A DNA stretch of 64,000 nt from Chitinophaga varians (GCF_014529945.1 NZ_JACVFB010000003.1:1178001-1242000), one strand, 5' to 3'. Positions 34,494-44,249 are shown, counted from the stretch's first letter. Notes: generated by a model from the letters alone, not told the origin. Made by a program: numbers and translations.

Positions 34494-35261
34494 ATGAAGT
34501 TTTCCACGTTTCTGCTGACAGCGTTGCTGCTGGGATGTTGCCAGCTGATGGCCAAAGAAAGACAATTGTATCAGATAAAGATCTACCACCTGAAAACGGC
34601 CGCCCAGGAAGCCCGGGTAGACAGCTTTCTACAAACAGCTTACCTGCCGGCGCTGCATCGTGCCGGTATCAGCACAGTCGGCGTTTTTAAACCGGTAGCG
34701 GTAGACACCGCAGACATACGCATCTACGTACTGGTGCCTTTCCGCAACATGGACCAACTACTGCAACTCGATAAGAAACTGGCGGCAGACAAAATTTTCC
34801 GGGAGTCCGGCCGGCCTTATCTGGACGCCGCCTGGAACGATATCCCTTACAGCCGGCTGGAATCCATTCTGCTACAGGCTTTCCCCAATGCGCCGGTAAT
34901 CACGATGCCGGTACTGTCTGCTCCCAAAACAGAACGGATATACGAATTGCGCAGTTATGAAAGTCCCTCCGAACAATATCATGTCAACAAAGTACAGATG
35001 TTCAACGAGGGTGATGAGATCGGTATCTTCCGGCAGCTGGGCTTCCATGCGGTATTTTATGGTGCTGTGCTCTCCGGCAGTCGTATGCCCAACCTCATGT
35101 ATATGACTACTTTCAACAATAAAGCAGATCGTGATGCTCACTGGAAATCATTTTCAGCAGACCCGGGCTGGAAAAAACTACAGGCGATGTCGGTTTATGC
35201 ACACAATGTATCCAAATCTGAAATCACTTTTTTGCATCCTACAGATTACTCTGATATATAG
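34494..35261 (+). CDS. NIPSNAP-family secreted protein
   Basis: The 255-residue protein has a signal peptide (MKFSTFLLTALLLGCCQLMA) that ends before KERQLYQIKIYHL, the opening strand of a NIPSNAP ferredoxin-like domain. The second domain begins RIYELRSYESPSEQYHVNKV and continues with MFNEGDEIGIFRQLGFHAVF, and LMYMTTFNNKADRDAHWKSF closes the fold; these are typical of the family. Bacterial members are dimeric alpha/beta-barrel proteins of unknown role. The start is placed at the signal peptide. It is a single gene without a clear terminator. Confidence 0.88.
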   Translation: MKFSTFLLTALLLGCCQLMAKERQLYQIKIYHLKTAAQEARVDSFLQTAYLPALHRAGISTVGVFKPVAVDTADIRIYVLVPFRNMDQLLQLDKKLAADKIFRESGRPYLDAAWNDIPYSRLESILLQAFPNAPVITMPVLSAPKTERIYELRSYESPSEQYHVNKVQMFNEGDEIGIFRQLGFHAVFYGAVLSGSRMPNLMYMTTFNNKADRDAHWKSFSADPGWKKLQAMSVYAHNVSKSEITFLHPTDYSDI

Positions 35262-35457
35262 AGAGGTGCGTTGTTTTTTTGTCTTTCTGAAAAATAAATA
35301 AAATATTTTTCAACGGGCAAGTCACCGTATAGCCAACACCGAAGGAAAACCGCAAATGCCTTACCAGAAAGGGAATACACTGATAATCAATTAGCTGTTT
35401 TGCGAAGGTCAGCAACATTTCCTGCGTGTTAAGAACAAAAAAAATTTCTGTTAAATT

Positions 35458-35486
35458 TTGTAGTTTGATTTTATTGCCTACATTTG
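35458..35486 (+). promoter_or_regulatory. Bacteroidota housekeeping promoter of tRNA gene
   Basis: TTG at 35458-35460 and TACATTTG at 35479-35486 are separated by 18 bp, an exact fit to the -33/-7 consensus TTG and TAnnTTTG. The predicted start of transcription lies just before the tRNA. Confidence 0.85.
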
Positions 35487-35495
35487 CAACCTCAT

Positions 35496-35567
<72 letters not shown>

Positions 35568-35572
35568 CAAAG

Positions 35573-35599
35573 AAATCCCGGGTAATGCCCGGGATTTTT
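35573..35599 (+). terminator. Intrinsic terminator of tRNA gene
   Basis: AAATCCCGGG pairs with CCCGGGATTT around a 5-nt loop and runs into a T-tract, 5 bp after the tRNA. Confidence 0.9.
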
Positions 35600-35737
35600 A
35601 TTTGTAACCCAATTGTCTTTCTCCTCAACATACCTTCCGGTATCAGAAATAAGTAGTATTATTATATTGTGAAATATATCAACGGAGATATCCTTATCAC
35701 CATCGTGTTCATCCTTTTTATTAACAACAATTAATCC

Positions 35738-36151
35738 ATGAGACAAAAACCATCAATGGCCTTTATCGCCACATCCTGGGTAGGTTTACTTGCCGGTGTT
35801 GTGGGATACCTTATCGGGCTGTGGAACGCCACTATGCAGCTGAATGAAAAAGGTTATTATTTCACCATCCTGATGTACGCACTTTTTGCGGCGGTGTCTG
35901 TGCAGAAGTGTGTGCGCGACAGGCTGGAAAACATTCCTGTAACCGATATGTACTACGGCATCAGCTGGGTGTCTATGCTGATAGCCATTGTGCTGCTGAT
36001 CATCGGTTTGTGGAATGCCACGCTGCTCCCCAGCGAAAAAGGATTCTATGCTTTCGCTTTTCTGCTGAGCATCTTCGGCGCCATCGCGGTGCAGAAAAAC
36101 ACCCGCGACAGCCAGGCTGCTGCGAAAGAGAATATCAGAAACAACGAATAG
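35738..36151 (+). CDS. YiaA/YiaB-family inner membrane protein
   Basis: The 137-residue protein consists of two similar halves of two membrane helices each. ATSWVGLLAGVVGYLIGLWN and GISWVSMLIAIVLLIIGLWN match closely, and each is followed by an EKGYYF or EKGFYAF turn and a helix ending AVQK. This is the YiaA/YiaB two-helix repeat. The function is unknown in all members. The end of the gene runs into a long inverted-repeat element with a terminator. Confidence 0.9.
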   Translation: MRQKPSMAFIATSWVGLLAGVVGYLIGLWNATMQLNEKGYYFTILMYALFAAVSVQKCVRDRLENIPVTDMYYGISWVSMLIAIVLLIIGLWNATLLPSEKGFYAFAFLLSIFGAIAVQKNTRDSQAAAKENIRNNE

Positions 36152-36354
36152 TTCACGCAAAGGCGCAAAGCAGCAAAGACGCAAAGAATTATTTTTTTAA
36201 GAATTATAAGAAAACAAAGGAGCGGAGATCTACATTTGATCTCCGCTCCTTTGTTTTTTTTGCCCACTTATATTTTGCGCTTTGCGTCTTTGCTGCTTTG
36301 TGTCTTTGTGTTTTTGGTGCTTTGCGTCTTTGCTGCTTTGCGCCTTTGCGTGAA
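36152..36354. repeat. Inverted array of 8-bp GCAAAGnn repeats flanking a terminator
   Basis: A 35-bp arm (36152-36186) made of GCAAAGnn units after TTCAC has a perfect inverted copy at 36320-36354. A third, partial copy lies at 36280-36310 in the second orientation. The array starts directly after the YiaA-like stop codon and encloses a hairpin terminator. The phosphoesterase gene ends 11 bp beyond it. Confidence 0.9.
36211..36257. terminator. Bidirectional intrinsic terminator inside repeat
   Basis: Two perfect 20-bp arms (starting AAAACAAAGGAGCGG and ending CCGCTCCTTTGTTTT) enclose a 7-nt loop, with a T-run on the plus-strand side and an A-run on the other. It serves two convergent genes. 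Confidence 0.88.
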
Positions 36355-36364
36355 CCAGCGAGCG

Positions 36365-38821
36365 CTACAACGTATAGGCGTTCACATTACCCGAAAAATC
36401 GGCTACATACAACACGTTATTATAAACAGCCAAATCCGCAAATACAGGCGCCCCTGTTGCCATCCGGTGCAGCATCTTTCCTGAATGGAGGTCCACTACG
36501 TATACAAATCCGTCGGAAGCTCCTACCAGCAAGCGGTTGCCAGCCAGCAGCGGGGTGGATTCTATCGTAGCGGAAGAAGGCGAAGTATAGGGAGCAGTAT
36601 AGAACAGCGCCTCACCCGGTGTAAACTGCCACACCAATGTTTTGGTCTTTTTATCAAAGGCCATCATGCCGCCAGCGGCAGTGCAGGTAATAATATAGTC
36701 TGGTGTTACCAGCGGCGCTGTCATGGTTTTCAGCTCGGCGGTTACCGGAATACTATCGATCGTTTTGCCGGTAGCGGGTTCCAGCACATGCAATTTATTG
36801 ATGCCATGTACATACAGCTTGCCATTGAAGAAAGCAGGGGTGCCACTGCGGAAGCGGATGCCTTCATCGCTGCGTTTCCATTGTACACGGCCGGTGGCCG
36901 CATCGTGGGCGTACAGGTGGCTCCAGTTGGAGCCGGTGATCAGCTGACCGTTGAGCAGTGCCATAGAGGCTGGCGTACCTTCCCCGCCGGTCCAGTCCTG
37001 GTTGGTCCATTTCACCTGGCCGGTACGGATATCCAGCGCCTGCAGGTTGTTGCCTGAACCGGTGTAATAAACGCCGTCCTGCGCTACGCCGCCGGAATTA
37101 TAGCCTGGCAGCGATTGCTGGTTGCCCTGATGCTTCCAGCGCAATTTGCCGGTAGCCGCTTCCACGGCATAAGTAACACCTTCCGCGTCAGTAGCCAGCA
37201 CCACTCCCCCGCTGTAGCTCATGCTGTGTTTGATGGAGTTGCCCGTGGGGAACTGCCACAACACACGGCCGGTATGGGCGTCCAGCGCACTGATATGACA
37301 ATGATGATTGCCTTCATCATCGATGGTGCCCACAAATATTTTGCCTTCGGCGCATATCGGAGATGATTTCCAGATGTTACCACCGATGTTGCTGGTCCAT
37401 TGCAAAGATAACCTTCCTGCGCCGGCAAGACGGGTAGCGCCCGTGCGTTGCGCATTTTGCAATGCTTCCGGCCACTCCGTGGTTGTAGCCACCGGAAGGG
37501 TGGTTTTAACCAAACGGAAAGAATCGCGGGTATAGAGCATTCGGCCGGTGCCGAGCGTAGCCTCTACCGTTGCCGTATATACGTCATTTTTTCCGCCGGC
37601 CGGTACGGTTGCCATCGCGCCCCAGTTCCAGTCTGTCCGCCGCTGTAGCGGCAGCTCTTGCAGCAGATTTCCCTTTTTATCGAACATACGGAAGCGCACG
37701 GTCTTCACCGGCGATGCGGTATGGTACGCATTGACGCTGATCACCATTTTATCCCCACTACCAGCAATGCTGCTGATCGTTGGCGACAACAGCGTAAGTT
37801 GGTTTTCCACGTAGGTATAACGGCGTTGCACCAACGAAATACCGTTTTTATCGATATCCACTACATCGAAGTTGGAAGCGGAGTTGTCGATACCGCCATC
37901 CGGCGGAGGTGCGGCGCAGAGCGATCGGATACCGGTGTTGCCATGCGTACGGGCGAAATTGATATGCCAATGTCCATAAATCCATGCCTTCAGGTTATGT
38001 TCATTGAGGTTGATGCTGTCATTGCCGGCCCGCAGGGCAAACAGCGTGTCGTAGGTCAACAGGTCGTGATTGAAAACGATCACCGGTTTGGCAGGATCAG
38101 TATTGGCGATGTCATTCTTCAGCCACTTCACCACTTCTTCCAGCGTGTAGGAAGGCTGGTAATCGCCATAGCGCATAGGCGTTACAATGAAGTGCGCCGG
38201 ACCGGCTTCAAAGGAATAAAACACCGGACCGAAGAGAGATTCATACAAAGCCTCTCCATAAGCGCCTTTTACGAGATCGTGGTTACCGATGCAGTAATAT
38301 ACCGGCAGGCCCATGGTACGGCTGTTGACATGCTGCGCATGAAAAGCCATGCCTTTCTCATAACAGATGTCCCCGGTATGGATCATGAAGTCAGCCCCTT
38401 CGTTGCGGGCATATTCTTTGGCTTCCGTCATCCAGTTATTGAACTGTGTTGTTTCGGTATCTGCCAGCCTTACAAATTTGGCTTTACTATCGGAGGCTTT
38501 AGCGCGGGCTTGCAGCCCGAAATCATAGGCGGTGCGGCTGCTGTCAGTACGGATATAGAACTCACTGGTAGTCTGATAACCGGCGGGTGTGGTGATAAAC
38601 ACAAAACGGGCACGGGCATGTCCAGGCAGTTGAAAGCGGCCGGCTTTGTCGGTAATGGTCACAGAGAGGCCGTCAGACACCCGTACGCCGGGGATGCCGG
38701 CTTCGGCAGCGTCCTGTTTACCGTTGGCATTGCTGTCGAGGAACACGGTTCCCGGAAAACGTTGTGCCACGGCTGTATGCAAGGTGCAGCAAGACAGGAA
38801 AGCAAACAAAATCTTTTTCAT
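36365..38821 (-). CDS. Calcineurin-like phosphoesterase fused to PQQ-type beta-propeller
   Basis: The 818-residue secreted protein has a signal peptide (1-20), an SdrD-B-like domain (22-100; FLDSNANGKQDAAEAGIPGV), a metallophosphoesterase domain (about 115-330) with GDICY, GNHD, NHDLL and GHWHINF motifs, an Ig-like linker (about 345-445), and a seven-bladed PQQ-like propeller (about 460-818) with repeats such as LDAHTGRVLWQFPTG and VEAATGKLRWKHQG. The usual first metal motif DxH reads ADTET here. It is downstream of an STN-SusC/SusD pair on the same strand, after a 143-bp spacer with a long hairpin. It probably hydrolyses phosphoesters at the surface or in the periplasm. Confidence 0.86.
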   Translation of the reverse strand: MKKILFAFLSCCTLHTAVAQRFPGTVFLDSNANGKQDAAEAGIPGVRVSDGLSVTITDKAGRFQLPGHARARFVFITTPAGYQTTSEFYIRTDSSRTAYDFGLQARAKASDSKAKFVRLADTETTQFNNWMTEAKEYARNEGADFMIHTGDICYEKGMAFHAQHVNSRTMGLPVYYCIGNHDLVKGAYGEALYESLFGPVFYSFEAGPAHFIVTPMRYGDYQPSYTLEEVVKWLKNDIANTDPAKPVIVFNHDLLTYDTLFALRAGNDSINLNEHNLKAWIYGHWHINFARTHGNTGIRSLCAAPPPDGGIDNSASNFDVVDIDKNGISLVQRRYTYVENQLTLLSPTISSIAGSGDKMVISVNAYHTASPVKTVRFRMFDKKGNLLQELPLQRRTDWNWGAMATVPAGGKNDVYTATVEATLGTGRMLYTRDSFRLVKTTLPVATTTEWPEALQNAQRTGATRLAGAGRLSLQWTSNIGGNIWKSSPICAEGKIFVGTIDDEGNHHCHISALDAHTGRVLWQFPTGNSIKHSMSYSGGVVLATDAEGVTYAVEAATGKLRWKHQGNQQSLPGYNSGGVAQDGVYYTGSGNNLQALDIRTGQVKWTNQDWTGGEGTPASMALLNGQLITGSNWSHLYAHDAATGRVQWKRSDEGIRFRSGTPAFFNGKLYVHGINKLHVLEPATGKTIDSIPVTAELKTMTAPLVTPDYIITCTAAGGMMAFDKKTKTLVWQFTPGEALFYTAPYTSPSSATIESTPLLAGNRLLVGASDGFVYVVDLHSGKMLHRMATGAPVFADLAVYNNVLYVADFSGNVNAYTL

Positions 38822-38843
38822 CGTCAATGTTATTTTATTTGGC

Positions 38844-38950
38844 TATTTTTTCATTTGTTTATTTTTTTATTGAAAATGCAGCGGAGATCATCTTTTGTTA
38901 GCATAATCACCGCTGCATTTTCAATAAAAAAATAAACAAATGAAAAAATA
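38844..38950. terminator. Very long hairpin between SusD and phosphoesterase genes
   Basis: Two perfect 41-bp arms (38844-38884 and 38910-38950) enclose 25 nt. The inner part CAGCGG/CCGCTG is GC-rich and the outer part is almost pure A/T. It could end or attenuate the SusD transcript or shield its 3' end. Confidence 0.8.
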
Positions 38951-38964
38951 ACTAAATGAAGTTA

Positions 38965-40761
38965 TTACCAGCCCATGATCTGCTGCAACTTGGTATTCAG
39001 TACCAGCTGTTGTTTAGGGATCGGGCGATAATAAAACTTAGGTTCTGTAAAGGTACGTCCGGCGCGGTCTGTTGCAAACAGGATATGGCCGCTGGTGCCG
39101 TTTTCCAGATAGAAGTTATTCAGTCCTCCGTTTTTGTCTGCCAGATAGTAGCGGGCCAGCCGTATTTTCACATCAGCAGGCAGGCCGGCGATGGCAGCGC
39201 TGTCATTAGGATTGGGCAGGATAGCGATATCTGCAACACCGTCACCGGTCATATCGATGCCACCTAATCCGGCGACGTACATCCCTGCCGGCGCTTCTTT
39301 GAGGCGGGTACCGGCAGCCCAGCGGTTGATGTCATTCAAACGCTGACCTTCGCAGGCCATTTCCACTCTGCGCTCACGGCGGATCTCGAGGATAACGCCT
39401 TTATTGGCGCTGTTCACGTTATACTGGTTGCTCATAACCGGATCAGGGCTACCATTGGCGATGGCGAGGCTCAGGTCAGGCATCTGTACACGACGGCGCA
39501 GCAGGTTCACGGAGTTGTCCAGGTCGGCCTGCGACAGGTCCTGTAACTCTGCTTTTGCTTCGGCGAAGTTCAACAATACTTCTGCATAGCGGTATACCGG
39601 CAACGCGGTGTAATTGGCGTCCCATCCTGCACGCTGGCTGGCATCGCGGGGGTAGAACTTCAGCTGGTCATAACCGCCGAGGTTAGGTTTGGCGATATAC
39701 AGGCTGCTGTTCTGTGTGGTGCTGAATCCGGGATATGCCACTGTCTCCGCTAACCGCGGATCGCGGTTTTTGAAGGTGGTGGTGAAATCCATTTTATCAT
39801 AACCCGCCTGAGCAGTGAAAGCGGTACCATCTTTCATCAGATAGCTGTATACCAGGCTTTGGCTGAGTGACCATGTCCAGCCCAATACGGTATGGGTATT
39901 ATTACCTTTACCAAGGCTCTGCGGATAGTCACGCCACTGGATCACTTCCTTGTTGCCGCCCAGTGAAACACTGCAAAACAAAGCGCGATAATCGGCGCCG
40001 CCTTTACCGGTATTGTAGATATCATAACGGGTGCTGCTCATGATCTGCTGAGAAGCCCATACCGATTTTTTCAGCCATGTATCGGCTGTCCCCTCCAGTT
40101 TCAGCTCAGGATGATAACGACGGAAAGTGCCTTCAAACAGGCAGTAGCGGGACATCAGCGCCAGTGCGGCGTATTTGTTCACCAACGTGCCGTTGTCTTT
40201 CGTATCCGCTTTGATATTATCTACGGCAAACTGCAGATCAGCCAACACAGAATCTGCTACACTGGCCCGTGGGTCACGGCCTTTGTACAAATCAGGATCG
40301 ATATCGGTCATCACATGACCATAAAAAGGCACATCGGAATAACGGGCGATCATGTCTGCATAAAAGCGGGCGCGGAAATAACGTGCCACACCGGTGTAGT
40401 GCTTAATTTCTATCGGATCACCCTGCGTTTTGTTCACGTTGTCCAGCAGATAATTGACGTTACGCAGCAGGTTCCAGTTGTTCCAACCATCTACTGTAGT
40501 GGCGTCCAGCGTACCATGTACCAGTTTATCCATTTCGCTGCCGGTAGTACCGGAAACGTTGTCGGAGTTGATGTCATCGTAAGGGGCCGACAGGTTATCG
40601 TCGTACAGGCCGTTCAGATAAGTCTGCAGGTCGCCCGGTGTTTTGAAATAGGCGTCCGGCGTGATCTCCGTCTGTGGCATCCTTTGCAGGAAATCCTTAT
40701 TACAGGAAACAGCGGCACAACCCAGTATGAGAAATGGTATAATAAGTTTCTTGTTTTTCAT
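38965..40761 (-). CDS. SusD/RagB-like surface lipoprotein
   Basis: The 598-residue protein starts with a lipoprotein signal (MKNKKLIIPFLILGCAAVSC) followed by NKDFLQRMPQTEITPDAYF, a standard SusD opening. The TPR-rich centre (TGVARYFRARFYADMIARY, VYRYAEVLLNFAEAKAEL) and the C-terminal EIRRERRVEMACEGQRLNDI segment are clear. The start at 40761 is chosen for the signal peptide. It lies 20 bp after its SusC partner. It is larger than the other SusD proteins in the window, suggesting a different ligand. Confidence 0.93.
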   Translation of the reverse strand: MKNKKLIIPFLILGCAAVSCNKDFLQRMPQTEITPDAYFKTPGDLQTYLNGLYDDNLSAPYDDINSDNVSGTTGSEMDKLVHGTLDATTVDGWNNWNLLRNVNYLLDNVNKTQGDPIEIKHYTGVARYFRARFYADMIARYSDVPFYGHVMTDIDPDLYKGRDPRASVADSVLADLQFAVDNIKADTKDNGTLVNKYAALALMSRYCLFEGTFRRYHPELKLEGTADTWLKKSVWASQQIMSSTRYDIYNTGKGGADYRALFCSVSLGGNKEVIQWRDYPQSLGKGNNTHTVLGWTWSLSQSLVYSYLMKDGTAFTAQAGYDKMDFTTTFKNRDPRLAETVAYPGFSTTQNSSLYIAKPNLGGYDQLKFYPRDASQRAGWDANYTALPVYRYAEVLLNFAEAKAELQDLSQADLDNSVNLLRRRVQMPDLSLAIANGSPDPVMSNQYNVNSANKGVILEIRRERRVEMACEGQRLNDINRWAAGTRLKEAPAGMYVAGLGGIDMTGDGVADIAILPNPNDSAAIAGLPADVKIRLARYYLADKNGGLNNFYLENGTSGHILFATDRAGRTFTEPKFYYRPIPKQQLVLNTKLQQIMGW

Positions 40762-40781
40762 GTTGCACTTTTTTGCTTCAA

Positions 40782-43700
40782 TTAAAAGTTCAGGTTCAAT
40801 CCGCACGAATAAGTTTTCTGATAAGGATATACCGATCCATCGAGACCTTCCGGATCAATGTTGGCTTTCAGGTGGGAGATGGTGAAGATGTTTTCAGCCG
40901 CTACGTAGATGCGTAACCGGGTGATCTTCGCTCTTCCGACGAGTGATTTCGGCAGGGAGTAACCCAGCGTCACGTTCTTCAGACGGGTGTATGCTGCATT
41001 CTGCAGGTATCTTGTCTGTGGTGCGCCCAGTTCGGTAGCATCTTCTGCGATATAGGATTTCAGACGGGGGAAATAACCATTCGGTGTTTCCGGTGTCCAT
41101 CTGTCCATGTTATGCACCTGTACGTTTGTCCACGGTTGCGCATATACGCCCCAGAAGTAGTGGTTGCCCGGATTAGGGTACCAGTCTCTTTTACCGATGC
41201 CCTGTATCAGCGCACGGAAGTCGAAACCTTTATAGGAAGCCGTCAGGTCAATGCTGTAAGGCAAACGGGGAGCGCTGTTACCGATGATCCTGCGGTCGCC
41301 CGGATTGGAAACGGTATTATCACCATAATCAATTACGCCGTCGCCATTGAGGTCTTTGAACTTCAGGTCACCTACGTAAAACAGGTACTGCTGGTCATCG
41401 GAACCTACTTTAGACTGATTGGCATGTGATTTCAGTTCATCAGCATTCTGGAAGAAACCTTCTGTTTCAAGGCCCCAGATATCACCGATTTGCTGTCCGT
41501 TATAATAGTTCCTCTTCTTAGGATCGGAGTGGTCATAGTTGACCAGGGTACCGGTGGGGTTGGTGTAACGGGTAATGAAAGACCGGCTGTCAGCCAGGAG
41601 GAGTTTTACGCCATAGCTGAAATCATCTTTACCAATTTTAAACTGATCACGCCAGAACAGGGTCATCTCCCATCCTTTTGTTTTCAGGTCAGCGGAGTTG
41701 GTCCGGGGAGCGTCTGCGCCATAAACAGCAGGCAGTTCCTGGCTTTTAGCGAACATCCCGTTGGTATAGCGGGTATAACGGTCATAGCTGAACGATAATT
41801 TTTCTTTCAGCAGGGTAACATCGATACCACCGTTGACAGTCTTAACGGTCTGCCAGCTGTAGGTAGCCGTTACAGGCGTCGGAGAGAATACGCCCATTGG
41901 AATTTGTCCGTTCAGGACGGAGTTGATGTTATTGGTGGTCATGCGTTCCATATAACCGTAGGCATCCCATTGCTGGTCGCCCAGGGAACCGTAGGAACCA
42001 CGGAGTTTCAACATATCCACACCCAGGCGGTCTTTGATACCGCGGAAGAAGTTTTCTTTAGACACGACCCACGCGAGGGAACCGGAAGGGAAAAAGCCCC
42101 AGCGGTGATCGGTGCGGAAGCGGGAAGAACCATCATTACGGCCGTTTACTTCTACAATGTATTTATCGTCGAAGATGTAATTCAGGCGATAATAGATACC
42201 TCTTACGGCCCAATCTTCAATCTGTTGTTTTTGGGTGATAGTACCGGTAGCCAACTGTGAAGTAGGGTACTGGGTACTGATCAGGTCTAGTTTTTTAACC
42301 TCGAATTTGTTGTAGAAGTGGTACTCCTGGTTAAAACCAGCCAGTGCGCCTACGTAGTGTTTTTTGTTGAAGGTTTTATGGAAGTCGGTATAAATGTTAT
42401 ACACGTTATACTTCACGTCCATGCTCTGGTTGGTAGCAGAGGATTTGTTACCGTTGGTATAGCCGAAGGGCTGGTCAGGACCGGTGCGATAAGCTACCGG
42501 CAGCACGTAGGTGTTGCCTACATCGTTGCCTCTGCGGAAAGTGGCGTCACCTTTCAGGGTCCACATATCTTTGATAATGCCTACTTCTGCATTGAGGGTG
42601 GTCATGAACTCGCTCCAGGTATCGGTAGAACGGCCACCGCTTTGCAGGTTGCCCAGCAGGGCTGCACCGTCGGAAGTCCAGGTACCGTCCGGGTTGCGGG
42701 GAACGCTGAGGGCAGGCGTACGGTTGGAGTTGTGGAAAAACAGGTACTCTATGGTACTGGACGGCTGTGCGTACGTCGTATTGGTGTACATAGTATTGCT
42801 ACCTATTTTCAGGCGATCATTAAAAGTATAGGTGGCTTTGGCGCGCAGGTTATAACGGTTGTACTTGTCGGGGTTATAACGCAGCATACCATCCTGTGAA
42901 TAATAATCCGCGGAGAAATAGTAGTTCAGTTTCTCATCACCGCGGGAGATGCTGACGTTGGCGTTATAAGCCGGGGCTGATTTCTGGTAAACTTCATGCA
43001 GCCAGTCGGTAGTACCGTAGTAGCTCCACTTGTTTTTATCGTTCGGGTTGACAATAACGTTAGGCAGGGATGGATCGTCTTTCAGCCTTTGTGCATAAGC
43101 TCTTTCAGCAGCGGGATACAGGTCGTACAGCGGCGTAGCGGCGTCGTGTTTGTATTCCATGGTGGTCAGCGGATCGGTCACAATTTTCGGTACCAGTCCG
43201 AGGGTGCGTACGGCGTAGTTGGTATTGGCGGTTACCAGGAGGCGGCCGTCTTTACCGGATTTGGTGGTGATGAGCACCACCCCGAAAGCGGCACGGGCGC
43301 CATAGATAGCAGCGGAGGCAGCGTCTTTCAGCACGGTTACGCTTTCAACGTCGGCAGGGTTCAGGCGGGACACTTCCTCGTTAGTAAAAGGAATGTTATC
43401 TACCAGGATGAACGGATCACCACCGTTGATGGAGGTCATACCGCGGATATTGAACTTTGAAGCAGACGACACACGGCCGTTGTCGTTGGTGATGTTCAGG
43501 TTAGGGAGCAGGCCTTGCAAACCGTTGTTGATATTGGCGATGGGACGGCTCTCCAGTTCCTTGCCGGAAATGGCGTCTACCGCGCCGCTGAGGTTCACTC
43601 TTTTCTGTTTGCCATAACCTACTACCACCACTTCATTCAGGCCACTGGAATTGGCTTTCAGGGAGATATTGAAGACAGCGCCTTCTTTGGCTTTCATTTG

Positions 43701-44249
43701 TTGTGGCTCGTAGCCTACATAAGAGAATTCGATAATGGCATTTTCGGGGACTTCCATCTTAAACCGGCCTTCGGCATCGGTTTTAGCACCGGTGGTGGTA
43801 CCTTTTACCAGTACGGTCACACCAATCAGCGGATTGCCGGCTTCGTCGGTGATACGTCCTTTGATGGGAACGTTCTGCACTGTTTCGCCGGCTTCCAGGA
43901 TCACGATCAGATTATCTTTCATGATCTTGTATCCCAGAGAGGTGCCTTCCAGTGCCTTGTCCAGAATATCCCGCACGGGAGCATCTTTCATGGCAATAGA
44001 GATCTTCCGGTCGGGGATGCTGGCATTTTTGTACACGAAAGTGTAGTCGCTTTTCTGCCCGATCACATTCAGGAGCTTTCCAATGTTAATATTGTTATAA
44101 TTAACAGTGAGCCGCTCCTGGGAAAAACCATGTGCGCTAAGCTGTAAAAACCCTGCACAGAGCAATACGGAGGTTAGTTTCATACGCATTAACAGTTTCC
44201 TCATATTCCGCCGGGGAATATCAGAAGGCCACCAAAAGCTTTTTTTCAT
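40782..44249 (-). CDS. SusC/RagA-like TonB-dependent transporter with STN signalling domain
   Basis: The 1155-residue protein has a signal region (about 20-44, ending SAHGFSQ), an STN domain (about 46-118; LTVNYNNINIGKLLNVIGQK), a carboxypeptidase-regulatory-like domain (about 127-205; IKGRITDEAGNPLIGVTVLV), a TonB-box-like NEVVVVGYGKQ, a plug (ASKFNIRGMTS, DPFILVDNIP) and a barrel ending TYSCGLNLNF. The STN domain contacts a FecR anti-sigma factor on ligand binding, and a FecR gene lies directly upstream. The ligand is unknown. The first ATG is kept as start; internal ATGs at codons 16 and 21 also fit a signal peptide. Confidence 0.94.
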   Translation of the reverse strand: MKKSFWWPSDIPRRNMRKLLMRMKLTSVLLCAGFLQLSAHGFSQERLTVNYNNINIGKLLNVIGQKSDYTFVYKNASIPDRKISIAMKDAPVRDILDKALEGTSLGYKIMKDNLIVILEAGETVQNVPIKGRITDEAGNPLIGVTVLVKGTTTGAKTDAEGRFKMEVPENAIIEFSYVGYEPQQMKAKEGAVFNISLKANSSGLNEVVVVGYGKQKRVNLSGAVDAISGKELESRPIANINNGLQGLLPNLNITNDNGRVSSASKFNIRGMTSINGGDPFILVDNIPFTNEEVSRLNPADVESVTVLKDAASAAIYGARAAFGVVLITTKSGKDGRLLVTANTNYAVRTLGLVPKIVTDPLTTMEYKHDAATPLYDLYPAAERAYAQRLKDDPSLPNVIVNPNDKNKWSYYGTTDWLHEVYQKSAPAYNANVSISRGDEKLNYYFSADYYSQDGMLRYNPDKYNRYNLRAKATYTFNDRLKIGSNTMYTNTTYAQPSSTIEYLFFHNSNRTPALSVPRNPDGTWTSDGAALLGNLQSGGRSTDTWSEFMTTLNAEVGIIKDMWTLKGDATFRRGNDVGNTYVLPVAYRTGPDQPFGYTNGNKSSATNQSMDVKYNVYNIYTDFHKTFNKKHYVGALAGFNQEYHFYNKFEVKKLDLISTQYPTSQLATGTITQKQQIEDWAVRGIYYRLNYIFDDKYIVEVNGRNDGSSRFRTDHRWGFFPSGSLAWVVSKENFFRGIKDRLGVDMLKLRGSYGSLGDQQWDAYGYMERMTTNNINSVLNGQIPMGVFSPTPVTATYSWQTVKTVNGGIDVTLLKEKLSFSYDRYTRYTNGMFAKSQELPAVYGADAPRTNSADLKTKGWEMTLFWRDQFKIGKDDFSYGVKLLLADSRSFITRYTNPTGTLVNYDHSDPKKRNYYNGQQIGDIWGLETEGFFQNADELKSHANQSKVGSDDQQYLFYVGDLKFKDLNGDGVIDYGDNTVSNPGDRRIIGNSAPRLPYSIDLTASYKGFDFRALIQGIGKRDWYPNPGNHYFWGVYAQPWTNVQVHNMDRWTPETPNGYFPRLKSYIAEDATELGAPQTRYLQNAAYTRLKNVTLGYSLPKSLVGRAKITRLRIYVAAENIFTISHLKANIDPEGLDGSVYPYQKTYSCGLNLNF

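Noticed and set aside
36152..36354. Insertion sequence with terminal inverted repeats
   Set aside because: There is no transposase frame and no target-site duplication could be seen; only a non-coding repeat element is supported.
37658..38935. Long reading frame opposite the phosphoesterase-propeller gene
   Set aside because: The opposite strand encodes recognisable metal motifs and propeller repeats; this frame has none and runs through the long hairpin.
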